In this document: positions 32,412 to 42,300 of the stretch, in pieces
Layout of the letters: every line of letters starts with the position of its first letter
Numbering within the stretch: the stretch's first letter is position 1
The notes under the pieces: generated by a model
Seen by the model: only the letters and a program-made list of their open reading frames with translations
Database searches by the model: none
Told to the model about the DNA's origin: nothing
Program-made: the position numbers and the translations under genes
Source: Listeria cossartiae subsp. cossartiae
GTDB lineage: Bacteria > Bacillota > Bacilli > Lactobacillales > Listeriaceae
Reading direction: 5' to 3'
Assembly: GCF_014224155.1 (NCBI RefSeq)
Contig: NZ_JAASUI010000001.1
Coordinates: forward strand, 372,001 to 436,000
Length of the DNA: 64,000 nt

Positions 32412-33554
32412 CTAGGAAAAGATTTCATTATAAACACCGTAAATAGATATGCAAACAATAATATAAATGACAATGCCTGCTTTCCTTGTACTAGGAGAGG
32501 AGGATTTAAGTAAAGGCAATTTGGACCAAATACCACAAAGATTAGTAAAAATGACAAATGCAGGAACGATTAGAAAGAAATTGTTAAAAAAGTTTACTGT
32601 TGGTGACATTTTGACGCCCTCGGTTGGCGGGGTGAATAAACCAAATAGCAAGAATATATAACCTAATACGCCGACAATCATTTTCCAAGGCGTTCCGGTT
32701 CTAAATCCGGGAATGTGTTTATACCATGGAATGAAGTCTTTTTCGTAGTCCGCTGATACATTTTCCCATTCAGATTCAGTAGAAAAATTATCTAACTCTG
32801 TGAAATCCGACAATTCAGAGACATAACTTGGGCCGAGCGAATCGTTTTTGACTGCTGTTCTGAACTCTTGAATGGATTGATAACGCTGTTCAGGATCAAA
32901 GGCTGCTGCTTGCATCGCTATTTTTTCAAGTGAGGTGGCTTGTTCTTTATCAGGTAAAGTGTTTTTTCCGAGTAGTAGTTCCAGCATCAGAACACCGATA
33001 CTATAAATATCCGACCGGGCATCTGTTTGAGAGTAACCATATTGTTCTGGGGCTGCATAACCGATTGTGCCGAGATTGACAGTGTCTTGATTTTTGCCGA
33101 CTTCAAACACACGGGAAGCGTCAAAATCAATTAATTTCAATACGCCGTCGCTAGAAATCATAATGTTAGATGGCTTAATATCTCGGTGAATAATCGCATT
33201 CGCATGTAATTCTGTAAGTGCATCAGACAACATCAACATTAGCCGCGTCACTTCATCCGCATCAAACGTAGTATTTGTTTTCATTAAGTCCGCCAAATTT
33301 TTACCATTTATGTATTCTTCATACACAATTAATTGATTACCATTTGGAATCAGTACTTCGATTTTAGGTAAGTATTTGCTAGATAAATTTTTAAGCTGCT
33401 CCATCACAGGAGCAAAGCTGATAGGAATTATTTTACGTACAAATAACTCTCCTGTGGATGTGTTTCTCGTTAGCACAGCAGGGTTTTCTTTATTATTAAG
33501 ATTATCTAATTCTTTATATTGTTCTTCTATAAAAGCGAGTGTCATTTCTCCCAT
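32412..33554 (-). CDS. Membrane Ser/Thr protein kinase
   Basis: 380 residues: an N-terminal kinase domain with HRDIKPSNIM (about 123-132) and LGTIGYAAPEQYG (about 162-174), then a linker and three C-terminal membrane helices. The metal-binding DFG is written DFD (LIDFDASR). There are no PASTA repeats, so it is distinct from PrkA. The N-terminal glycine loop is weak. Target unknown. It is divergent from the 33661 gene with mirrored promoters. Confidence 0.88.
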   Translation of the reverse strand: MGEMTLAFIEEQYKELDNLNNKENPAVLTRNTSTGELFVRKIIPISFAPVMEQLKNLSSKYLPKIEVLIPNGNQLIVYEEYINGKNLADLMKTNTTFDADEVTRLMLMLSDALTELHANAIIHRDIKPSNIMISSDGVLKLIDFDASRVFEVGKNQDTVNLGTIGYAAPEQYGYSQTDARSDIYSIGVLMLELLLGKNTLPDKEQATSLEKIAMQAAAFDPEQRYQSIQEFRTAVKNDSLGPSYVSELSDFTELDNFSTESEWENVSADYEKDFIPWYKHIPGFRTGTPWKMIVGVLGYIFLLFGLFTPPTEGVKMSPTVNFFNNFFLIVPAFVIFTNLCGIWSKLPLLKSSSPSTRKAGIVIYIIVCISIYGVYNEIFS

Positions 33555-33587
33555 TTATCTAAAATCCCTTCTACACTTTATAGTAAA

Positions 33588-33634
33588 ATTATAGCATGAA
33601 GCATAGTAGTCGGGTAGATATTTCATGCTATAAT
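33588..33634. promoter_or_regulatory. Mirrored divergent extended -10 promoters
   Basis: ATTATAGCATGAA (33588-33600) and TTCATGCTATAAT (33622-33634) form a 13-bp inverted repeat. Each arm contains TGCTATAAT, a perfect extended -10, pointing away from the other: leftward to the kinase and rightward to the 33661 gene. Confidence 0.7.
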
Positions 33635-33660
33635 GAAAAAAACAGTCGGGGGTGTGCCTT

Positions 33661-34116
33661 ATGGATGGGGAAAAAGAGACAAGTAAATTACTGCATGAAT
33701 TAAAAAAAGCGACCAATTTACGCCAAGTGTTAGATGAAAACGAGGCGGAATTTAAATCAAGTGAAATGGTTACATATTTAAAAGAATTATTAGCAGAGAA
33801 AAAATTAACAAAAGCAAGCGTCATTCGTGCGGCTAGACTCCATGAAACATATGGATATCAAATTTTCAGTGGGGTTAGAAGGCCATCACGTGACCGGACA
33901 ATCGCTCTTTCTTTTGGATTTCAACTATCAGGGTTAGAGGCAAGTAGATTGCTAAAATATACAGAATATCCGCCACTCTATGCAAAAAATCGGCGGGATG
34001 CGATTATTATTTTCGCGTTAGACCATGGCTACACGCTAGATCAAACCAATGACTCATTATACGACCTAGAAGAAGCTTTAATCGAAACATATAAAGAGGA
34101 AAAACCACTTGTTTAG
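33661..34116 (+). CDS. Helical putative DNA-binding protein, partner of the kinase gene
   Basis: 151 residues. LAEKKLTKASVIRAARLHETYGYQIFSGVRRPSRDRTIALSFGF reads like an XRE-type helix-turn-helix, with further helices after it (DAIIIFALDHGYTLDQTNDSLYDL). The ATG at 33661 follows GGGGGTG; a GTG three codons earlier is less likely. The mirrored promoter suggests co-regulation with the kinase, of which this protein could be a substrate. Confidence 0.7.
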   Translation: MDGEKETSKLLHELKKATNLRQVLDENEAEFKSSEMVTYLKELLAEKKLTKASVIRAARLHETYGYQIFSGVRRPSRDRTIALSFGFQLSGLEASRLLKYTEYPPLYAKNRRDAIIIFALDHGYTLDQTNDSLYDLEEALIETYKEEKPLV

Positions 34117-34171
34117 ATTTAACTAGAAATCGTGTATAATTTAGGGAGACCTAAATGATTGGAGACTAGTT

Positions 34172-34564
34172 ATGATAAATGAGCAATCGATTTTACAAGC
34201 AGCAACAAGTGAAAAAAACGCCGGAGACTTTCCAAAAGTAGTTCAAGGTTTTAAAGATCTCGGTGTAACTAAATATCAATTTTTAGTCCAAAAGGGCGTT
34301 TATGTCTTTTGGGATGAAACAAATACTCGAGTAGAATCTAAATTAAATGGCGTATCTATGCCAGTTACAGAAGAAATCTCAAGCGAGAAAATGAAAGATG
34401 CCATCAAACAAGCACAAGCGGGAAAAATAGATTTTGAAACATTTATCAAACTAGCTGGGTTAGCAGGTGTCAGACTGTGGGAAGCTGATTTAACTGCAAT
34501 GAAAGTAACCTATATAGATAATGCTGGAAATGATTTAGTAATCGAACCAATTCCAAGCGTTTAA
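34172..34564 (+). CDS. DUF1398 family protein
   Basis: 130 residues, soluble. FKDLGVTKYQFLVQKGVYVFW and AGLAGVRLWEADLTAMKVTYIDNAGN fit the DUF1398 (YcsK/YbcV-like) family of unknown function. Monocistronic with its own terminator. A TTTAGG-rich AT segment precedes it and TTGGAGA serves as ribosome site. Confidence 0.8.
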   Translation: MINEQSILQAATSEKNAGDFPKVVQGFKDLGVTKYQFLVQKGVYVFWDETNTRVESKLNGVSMPVTEEISSEKMKDAIKQAQAGKIDFETFIKLAGLAGVRLWEADLTAMKVTYIDNAGNDLVIEPIPSV

Positions 34565-34569
34565 AATGC

Positions 34570-34597
34570 AAAAGACAATAATTTATTGTCTTTTTTT
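34570..34597 (+). terminator. Terminator
   Basis: AAAGACAATAA / TTATTGTCTTT stem with T-run. Confidence 0.83.
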
Positions 34598-34660
34598 AGT
34601 ATTTTTAAATGTTGAAATTATGTTATGCTGAGAAGGTTGAAAGAAGAGAGGTAATGGAAA

Positions 34661-35401
34661 ATGGATATTATCACATACTTTCTGATTGCACTAAGCACAA
34701 GTGTTGTAGGGAGTTTTTTAGGGATTGGTGGCGGAGTTATTCTTTTGCCGATTCTACTCTTACTGGGAGTTTCTCAAGGGACGGCGGCATTTAGTTCGGC
34801 GCTTACCGTGTTCACGATGGCGATTTTTACATGCAGTATTTACTATAAAAGAAAGCAAGGCGATGTAGGGCTGGCGCTGAAAATCGCTGTAACTAGCATT
34901 CCGACGACTTTTCTTGGTGCAATGGTGAACCAAATGTTACCAGAAGCCGTTTATCGTTTTTTATATGGTGCGTTAATTGTTGTTTTACTAGGGATAATGA
35001 TTTGGAAAAAGAAACGACACAATGAAAAACCACATTTTTTAAGTAAATATCGTATAATTCCTTATGTATTCGGGGTGATTATTGGGTTTTTAGCTGGTTT
35101 ATTTGGGATTGGCGGAGGACCTATTGTCATACCGATTTTATTACTCATTTTCATGCTAAATCAAAAGACAGCATCCGCGACATCGAGCTATGTGACGCTA
35201 CTGACATCACTCGCAAGCATCGGTTCCTACGCGCTCATTGGCGGTAGTGATTTTTCGATTGGGATTTATATGATACCAGGGGCGATAATTGGTGCTTTGA
35301 TTGGAACACGACTAAATAAACTCTTAGATGAAAAATGGATTGCGATTTTATTCAACATTTTACTCGTAGCCCTATTTGCTTTAAATTTAATTAAAATTTA
35401 G
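34661..35401 (+). CDS. TSUP (TauE/SafE) family permease
   Basis: 246 residues with about seven membrane helices in two halves, each opening with the TSUP glycine motif (FLGIGGGVILLPILLLLG near 18 and LFGIGGGPIVIPILLLIF near 147). The family moves sulfite, sulfonates or other small anions. Substrate not determinable. AGAGGT lies before the ATG. Confidence 0.92.
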   Translation: MDIITYFLIALSTSVVGSFLGIGGGVILLPILLLLGVSQGTAAFSSALTVFTMAIFTCSIYYKRKQGDVGLALKIAVTSIPTTFLGAMVNQMLPEAVYRFLYGALIVVLLGIMIWKKKRHNEKPHFLSKYRIIPYVFGVIIGFLAGLFGIGGGPIVIPILLLIFMLNQKTASATSSYVTLLTSLASIGSYALIGGSDFSIGIYMIPGAIIGALIGTRLNKLLDEKWIAILFNILLVALFALNLIKI

Positions 35402-35406
35402 TTCAG

Positions 35407-35434
35407 AACAAGCTATTCAGGTAGCTTGTTTTTT
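35407..35434 (+). terminator. Terminator
   Basis: AACAAGCTA / TAGCTTGTT stem followed by T-run. Confidence 0.85.
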
Positions 35435-35485
35435 GTTGTCCAAAGCATTTTTATGTTAAGCTTAATGAGAGTAGGAGGGGTTAAG

Positions 35486-35764
35486 ATGAAAAGGAAACCG
35501 CAAGATTTTGCTGCATTTTTACTAACAATCCTAACTGTAACTTGGATAATTTTAACTTGGGGATTACATATTTCTGACATAGTACCAGGAGGCGAAAAAG
35601 GCGTATGGTATAAAATAATTCCGCTATTTTTAGGAATTATTTCTACAATAAGTGTCTTTTTTGTGAAGGAAAAACTGGTTAAATGGATGTTGCTTGGATT
35701 TAACATATTATTGTTAATTTTGATTTATTTTGTGTATCATATTGGGGAAATCGGGATGTTTTAA
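35486..35764 (+). CDS. Small membrane protein of unknown function
   Basis: 92 residues with three membrane helices after a short basic start (MKRKPQDF). The start at 35486 is set by AGGAGGGG five nt upstream; the open frame extends 20 codons into the preceding terminator. It is followed after 15 nt by a winged-helix-like gene, so the two are probably co-transcribed. Not recognised. Confidence 0.75.
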   Translation: MKRKPQDFAAFLLTILTVTWIILTWGLHISDIVPGGEKGVWYKIIPLFLGIISTISVFFVKEKLVKWMLLGFNILLLILIYFVYHIGEIGMF

Positions 35765-35779
35765 GCGGGGGTTGATTGG

Positions 35780-36040
35780 ATGGACGAACCAACGAAAGCG
35801 GTAATCTATCAAATTTTATCTAAAACAGAAGAACCAAATGCGACGATGGATCACTTGGTTTTTGAAATGATGGAATTTCCAGGAGCTGCGGCTTTTACTA
35901 AAAATGAGTTGTTGTTCGGCGTATACTGGCTTGAAGCGCAACATTATATTTTCAGAAGTACAAAAAAGCAAGTTACGAGATATTACCGAACGCCGAAAGG
36001 GTATGAAAAACTGCTTGAATTAGAACGCTTCAAAAAATGA
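35780..36040 (+). CDS. Small winged-helix-like protein
   Basis: 86 residues: AVIYQILSKTEEPNATMDHL..., LLFGVYWLEAQHYIFRSTKKQVTRYYRTPKGYEKL. The helix order and the final RYYRTPKGYEKL wing resemble a small winged helix. The family name is uncertain. GCGGGGGTTG precedes the ATG. The stop lies at the start of a perfect terminator palindrome. Confidence 0.7.
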   Translation: MDEPTKAVIYQILSKTEEPNATMDHLVFEMMEFPGAAAFTKNELLFGVYWLEAQHYIFRSTKKQVTRYYRTPKGYEKLLELERFKK

Positions 36041-36069
36041 CTTTATTTCCTAGGAAATAAAGTCATTTT
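36034..36069. terminator. Perfect palindromic bidirectional terminator
   Basis: AAAATGACTTTATTTCC / GGAAATAAAGTCATTTT with a two-base centre (TA), between converging genes. Confidence 0.88.
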
Positions 36070-36071
36070 GT

Positions 36072-36515
36072 TTATAAATATTTTGCCATTGTAATATCCG
36101 TGTTTTGAAAACCGACTTTGTTATACAAACCGATTGCTGTTTGATTGTGCGCGAAAACATGAAGTTCGATTTTCATAATTCCCATTTCTTTCGCGAGTGT
36201 ATCTAATGCAGCTAATGTTTTTGTTCCGAATCCTTTACACCGGAATGCCTCGAAAATCACAAAATCATAAATAAAAGCCGTTTTTCCGGAAAGTGTTTCG
36301 TCTACATGGAACCATAAATAGCCGATTTTTTCCTCATCGACAATCTTGTAAAGGTACTCGTTTGGTGTAGTAATGCCATCGTATAGCAATTTATTGAAGC
36401 TGTCTTGAGATTTTGCTAAGGATTCCTCTTCGGCCCAAGTGCCTGCTTCGACTTTTTCTTTAGCGTAATCTGTAATTGCCGTGGATAAAAAATCTTCTAA
36501 ATCAGTAGTAGTCAT
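36072..36515 (-). CDS. GNAT family N-acetyltransferase
   Basis: 147 residues with the GNAT core: DFVIFEAFRCKGFGTKTLAALD (about 89-110) and the closing ELHVFAHNQTAIGLYNKVGF. Substrate unknown. The nearest GGAGG is about 25 nt upstream, unusually far, so the start or ribosome site is unclear. It lies 30 nt after the GDSL esterase gene. Confidence 0.9.
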   Translation of the reverse strand: MTTTDLEDFLSTAITDYAKEKVEAGTWAEEESLAKSQDSFNKLLYDGITTPNEYLYKIVDEEKIGYLWFHVDETLSGKTAFIYDFVIFEAFRCKGFGTKTLAALDTLAKEMGIMKIELHVFAHNQTAIGLYNKVGFQNTDITMAKYL

Positions 36516-36545
36516 TTTTTGTAATTGTAAAATAAAAATTCCTCC

Positions 36546-37247
36546 TTATACTTTGTGGAAACTTGCGTATTGAACAAATTTGTGCGACATGGCGATATGA
36601 CCAGCTTCATTCGGGTGAATTCCATCAGCGCAAAGCAACTTTTCATAATGGAATTCGGCAAGGAAGCTATCGCGAATATCAATAATATGGCTTCCAGTTT
36701 CGGTGGCAATTCGCGAAATAGTATTGCTATAACGTTCCTGCCAGCGATAAATCATTTCTACATCGCCGCCTAAGAATTGCAAAATGTTTTCTTTGCTCAG
36801 CCCATCTCGCGTAATAAAGTCAAAATAACGTTTCGCGTGAAGGGGAGGTAAGGTCATTAAAACAGGTTTAATATCCAGTTTTTTAAGGCGTGCAATCATC
36901 TCGAGAAGTTGCGTTTCAAAAACGGCAAGTGGTGTGCTAGGAATGTGTTCTGCTGTCGGATTTTCGGATACTTCCACCCAGTTAAAATCACAATCATTTC
37001 CGCCAAATTCGATAATGGCGATATCATTTGTCGCATCTTTTGCTAAGTCTTTTGTTAGAATTTCGTGGCCTTTAGTTATCGTGCGGCCCATTGTGGAATG
37101 ATTTTGAAAAGTCAGGCCAAGTTTTTCAGATGCTCGTTTAATGCAGTTGTTTTTAAGCAAAGTATAGCGATTTTTTTCAGGATTGAAAAGAACGCCTTTC
37201 ATAATACTATCGCCCCAAACACCAACTGACTGAATGGTTTTCTTCAT
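36546..37247 (-). CDS. SGNH/GDSL hydrolase (esterase/lipase-like)
   Basis: 233 residues: block I GVWGDSIMKGV with the catalytic Ser, the GGND block (IIEFGGNDCDFNW) and block V DGIHPNEAGH with Asp/His. There is no signal peptide, so it is cytoplasmic. The start at 37247 follows GGAG by 8-9 nt; the open frame is 6 codons longer. It probably forms an operon with the acetyltransferase. Confidence 0.92.
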   Translation of the reverse strand: MKKTIQSVGVWGDSIMKGVLFNPEKNRYTLLKNNCIKRASEKLGLTFQNHSTMGRTITKGHEILTKDLAKDATNDIAIIEFGGNDCDFNWVEVSENPTAEHIPSTPLAVFETQLLEMIARLKKLDIKPVLMTLPPLHAKRYFDFITRDGLSKENILQFLGGDVEMIYRWQERYSNTISRIATETGSHIIDIRDSFLAEFHYEKLLCADGIHPNEAGHIAMSHKFVQYASFHKV

Positions 37248-37276
37248 AATCATCACTCCTTTCATTAATCATACCA

Positions 37277-37332
37277 CAAAAAAAGCGAAAGGCACGATTT
37301 GTTCTCTAGGGAAAAATCGCGCCTCGCACTTT
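37277..37332 (-). terminator. Terminator of the large membrane-protein gene
   Basis: Minus strand GTGCGAGGCGCGATTT pairs, with mismatches, with AAATCGTGCCTTTCGC and is followed by a T-run. Confidence 0.75.
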
Positions 37333-39012
37333 TTAATTCGTCACTTTGTATAAATAGATTTTCCAGTATGATTCTTGGTTGTTGAAGGCCTTTTCGAATT
37401 GAAGACCGATGTCCGCTGCATTATCAATCGGAACAGCCGATAAAATATATTCGCCACCGACCGCTTTAAACGTCGCCGAATTAAAATCTAGCTGTTTAAT
37501 ATGTTTATCTGAATCTTTTCCGAAGTCATAGTTTTTCCCTAACTCAGCAGAAAATAAATAACAACGATTGCCCCAATTATCATAATAATCTTCTAAAACA
37601 GGACTCTTATCTAACTCACCAGCAATAATTTTCCGGAAGGCCTTTTTATATGCAAGTGGATAGGAATTAACGTAGCCATCCACTGTATAAAAGCCATTTT
37701 CCTGAGAGACAGACGGATGCAGTCCAATGCTACCAACGCGATAACTTGACTGCGGCTTGCCAATATAATCTTTAATTTCCTCAAATTGCTCCGTCGCATA
37801 AAATTGATTAATGCTTGGCGAGCCATTTCCGGTGCGATAGTAAATCTCAGAATTATTAGCGAAAACGACCACGAGTTGCAGTACAATCGCCACATACGCC
37901 AACTTCCGCCACCAATTTCCTTTTTTAATTAAGTAAACAATCGCAAGTGCAAATAATCCATAAAATAAAAACGGCTGTAAAAAGTGGAACCGCGAAAAAT
38001 TAAACGTCCGCATGATTTCCACGTTCTCTTTAATGACATTCCAGCCCTTGTACCACCAAAATCCATACCAAAAAGATAAAAACAAATTAAATCCGAACAG
38101 CCATAAAAATAGCTTTTCTTTCACCCATTCGCGCTTAACGATGATGAGTACAAGAACGAGAAGTAAAATTGGTAAAATAACGAATCCAGCCAGCGCCTGA
38201 TCGTGCGTATGCCCATTAATAAAATTTTTAAAGCTCAGCCGAAACGAACTTAAAAAAGATAACTGCGGTAAACTAAATTCACTTCTCGAATCTGGTTCGG
38301 GGTGCAAAAACATCCCATAAATAAAGCGATAATTCACCAAGGCGTAAAGCAAGCCCATATAAATCATACTAAGTAAAAAGCGGATATTCACTTGTTTTTT
38401 CTTAATCACATCATATAGCCAAATACACCCAACCATTACTAAAAAGAAACAAAATCCTAAAATTAAACTTGAGTAAAATGGAAGCAATGTTAGGATGACC
38501 ACGTTCCAAATACGTCGCCGATTATTTCTAATGTTCAAAAATGCCCACAAAGCAAGCGGCATTCCGAGCGTACTCAACATACCCGATGGCCAAAATGGTG
38601 TCAGCGCAAATGCTAAGGAAACAAAATAAAGCGGCACGAGATATTTTTTATCTTTAATAAGATAATCCCTCGCCCATAAAAACAACCCTAAAAATGCAAA
38701 TACACGTGTAATTAATTGGCTTACCGCAAACGCAATCGGCGCACTGAAAATCATATAAAGCCAATCAATACCAACAAACTCTGAATCAAAAGAATCTCTC
38801 GGAACACTATCATCCATTATTTGATCGATATTAGCTGTCCCAACTTTTGCGGTATAATCTCCGCTATCCAAAACCATTTTGTACCAAGTCATATTGGAAT
38901 CCAAGTTATCATGAATCCTCACATGACTATTCCCGCCAAGAATAAATAATGGAGCGACATAAATTGCCAATAACAGAAGTGCGACGATTAGCCACTTATG
39001 CTTTTTCCACAT
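37333..39012 (-). CDS. Large polytopic membrane protein (DUF6044-like)
   Basis: 559 residues with about ten membrane helices and an extracytoplasmic C-terminal part (from about 430). NSHVRIHDNLDSNMTWYK near residue 28 and the general shape recall YfhO/GT-C-like glycosyltransferase scaffolds; I place it in the DUF6044-type group with moderate confidence. No catalytic site is assigned. A good promoter lies at 39068-39096. Confidence 0.75.
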   Translation of the reverse strand: MWKKHKWLIVALLLLAIYVAPLFILGGNSHVRIHDNLDSNMTWYKMVLDSGDYTAKVGTANIDQIMDDSVPRDSFDSEFVGIDWLYMIFSAPIAFAVSQLITRVFAFLGLFLWARDYLIKDKKYLVPLYFVSLAFALTPFWPSGMLSTLGMPLALWAFLNIRNNRRRIWNVVILTLLPFYSSLILGFCFFLVMVGCIWLYDVIKKKQVNIRFLLSMIYMGLLYALVNYRFIYGMFLHPEPDSRSEFSLPQLSFLSSFRLSFKNFINGHTHDQALAGFVILPILLLVLVLIIVKREWVKEKLFLWLFGFNLFLSFWYGFWWYKGWNVIKENVEIMRTFNFSRFHFLQPFLFYGLFALAIVYLIKKGNWWRKLAYVAIVLQLVVVFANNSEIYYRTGNGSPSINQFYATEQFEEIKDYIGKPQSSYRVGSIGLHPSVSQENGFYTVDGYVNSYPLAYKKAFRKIIAGELDKSPVLEDYYDNWGNRCYLFSAELGKNYDFGKDSDKHIKQLDFNSATFKAVGGEYILSAVPIDNAADIGLQFEKAFNNQESYWKIYLYKVTN

Positions 39013-39067
39013 AATTCTCCTCCTTCATTATCTCTACTATTATATGTACCCGAGAAAACTAGTTTCA

Positions 39068-39096
39068 ATTATATCAAAGGAAACGAGATTTGTTCA
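39068..39096 (-). promoter_or_regulatory. Promoter of the DUF6044-like gene
   Basis: Minus strand TGAACA, 17 nt, TATAAT, about 50 nt before the start at 39012. The rest of the 303-nt gap (39097-39315) is AT-rich leader of the adhesin gene, with no clear promoter that I can defend. Confidence 0.6.
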
Positions 39097-39315
39097 TTCA
39101 TAAGGGTATAATTTTAACACTATCTTATTCTTGTTTGAACATTAAGTGTGGCGAAAACGTCACAACTTCCTCTTTTATATAGGCAGTTTTGTCTGATTGG
39201 CTTGTTCCAGGAAGCTGTTTTAGCGAGTATGATACGTTTAAGATAATTATTCAAGTAGAACAAATAAAGTCTATTTTGAGTAATTTCAATAATTAGTAGT
39301 AAAAGGAGAATTATC

Positions 39316-42300
39316 ATGCTAAAATACAACTGGCAAAAAGTGTTCGTTGTAATGGTTGCGGTTGCGCTTGTTTTTCAACTGGTTCCATGGTCTAATATCT
39401 TCGCCGGAGCAGAAGAAAATCAAACAAAAACAACCCAACAGATAACTCAACCAGATAATCAAAAAGTAGCGGATGAAAACAAAACAACCGTAATACCTGA
39501 CAATAAAGAGACAACTAAAAATCTAGTTAATGGAAAGCAATTACTAAAAGGTTCCGTTGATTGGAATTTTACAAATAAAGTAACAGACGCAAACGGGAAT
39601 ACGAAAGAAACTTATGCACCAGGAGACTCACTCAAGTTTTCACTAAGTTTGGCCATCCCATCCTATTCAGAAGCAGTCTTGGATGAAACTTATACATTTT
39701 GGATACAAAAAGACTTCTTCCAAGGAGACAAAGTGACATTTGTTAATCCAGCAATTGATGGGTTAACGCCGAGACAAAATGTTTTTACAGCTGATTCCAT
39801 GAAAAACTCGATTGGCACAAAGACTATTAATGGTGTCCAGTATGTTGGTTACACACTCAAATTTAATCAGAGCCCGGAAGCATTGGCAAAATATGAAGAT
39901 GAGCCGCTTACTAACGCTAAATTCGATATGTTTGCAACCATAAATACGACTATTACAACAAAAGAAGACTATAAAGCTATTGTAATTGAAGATGATAAAG
40001 ACGTAGATATTAGTAATATTGAAGTCCCCGTGACACCACCAACTCCCGATACAGATAATGGTGTACTAACTGCATCTAAAGTAATTGACTCGGCTTGGCG
40101 TTTAGACAAAGACACTGGAAAATATCTTAAAGTCGCTACATCGTCCACAAACTATACACCTGAAAAAGATGATCTAGTTTTCTATTATGTGTATGCTACG
40201 AACAATTCAGGGGAAAATGCCGTTTTAGAAAAAATGGTAGATGAATTACCAGCTGGTTTTTCCATTATTTCGGAAGGTTCACCAGAATGGCAAGCTTTAT
40301 CAACTGCATCTGGCTCTTCGCTTCAACGCGGTTGGGTTGCTTCAGCAGACCAAACAAACCTTGCCCCTGGCGCAACTAGATACGAATTACCATTTTCCCC
40401 AGCTCAGACTATCTCCAAAAATGGTGGCGGTATTTATAGAACGATTGCAGCAAAAGTAACAGATCCAACGAAAGATTTGACTAACGTTACTAAAAGCCCG
40501 ACTAAAGGCGGCGAAGGTAAATCTGGTTCTGTAACGCCAAGTGGTAAAGATGTTTATGACATGGCAATTACAACAAAAATTAGCTCCACTTACGATAAAA
40601 ACAATAAATATATTGGCGCTGTTAGTAGCACAACTACGCCCGTTTCTATATCAGAGGGAAGCACAGTTGGCGTGACTTACACCGCGATTAACCAAGGGAA
40701 TTATACAAAAGATGTTGTCGTTTATGCCTATGTACCAGCAGGTTATGAACTAAATAATGATACATCTGATTTCAAAAATACGAATGATAAATGGAAATAC
40801 GAAACAACAGTGCCTAGTGGTGGCGGTGTGTGGAGTGATATCAAAGTTTACTCAATTACACTTTCTGGAGGCATGGCATCAGGTGCAACTGCAACCGCGA
40901 CCATGTATATGAAAGCTATCGGCATGCCAGATGATGGGACTTATAGCGCAGTAGACTTTTACATGGCTGGAGAAATCGGTTCATTTTCTAACTTTAATGG
41001 TGATTCTACTTTAGACGGAGCAATTACCGATGTGGACTCGACGCCAGACATGAATCCAGGAAACGATTTGATTAGTAATGTCGATGGTTCTACGATAAAA
41101 CCAATTGACGGATTCCAAAAAGAAAAACCACATGTTGTAAAAGAAAATGCTAAATCAACAGCGACTTTACAAGATGAAGATGATTTCGATTTTGATTATG
41201 TCACTTTCATTAAAACACCAGAAGTAATTCCATCTGAAGGAAAAGTGTTTGAAAAAACACGTTTATCGGCAGCTGATGCAGAAAAAACAGCACGCAATAT
41301 GATTGGTAACGACATTATGGGCTCTGCACTCAAAGACTATATGCCTCTTGCAGACGATGGTAGAATTACTTCACCAAAAACATATATGGTCTATGAAATG
41401 AACATTAACCCATCTGGAGTAGAAGACACACTAAATTCTTCGTTCACAGATACACTTCCAAAAGGGTTGAAAATGCTTGAATATGATATTGCTGGTTTAA
41501 ATTCTAGCAATAAACACATTTATGGTTTTACAACGAACAAATTTGAAGGTACACCGAAATTCACAAATGCAGACGGACAAGATGTTATTGTTTATCAAAA
41601 AGGCTTATATTCCGAGAAACAAGTTTGTATTGCCAACCCTACTTTAAATGACGTTGGAGTAAGGTATTTCGGAAATAACGCGGATAAAATGGGTGTAACT
41701 GGTTCCGTAACAAAAGATGCGCGTACCCTAACGCTTAATTTTGGTCAACCAGCCGCAGATCCAATGTATAGTGAAACAAAAGCAGCATACAAAGTGTACA
41801 TGATTGTAGTTATCGATCCAGACGAAATTGACTACAGTAGCATCATGCAAAATAAAGCAACATACACTTACAACGATAAAGTTATTACTTCTTATGAAAA
41901 TAGCGAAATGTACTGGGATGCTGGTGGCGGTACGGCCTATGCGAAAAAATATGTTTTAGACAATAAAACAAATGCATATATAAGTGGAAGCCAATATAAT
42001 GTGGCTACTCCTGACGCAGAGGGTAATTTATCAGTTGGCTATAAAATACGAGTAAGAAGTGCGTATGAATTTGATAAATCTTCTATTAATATTGGAGACG
42101 TTATTGCTGCAGATAATTTTAAATCTATCTCTAATGTGGAAGTAAATGGTTATGAGGCAAGTCCAAACACGGGCTTCCAAATTGACGGGGAACTTGAAAA
42201 TCCTGTACCACTTGCTGCGGATAAGTATGCGGTAGAAGCAAAAGCAACTGCGAACACATTAGATATCACAAACCCAGTTGACATTCCGCAAATGCAACTA

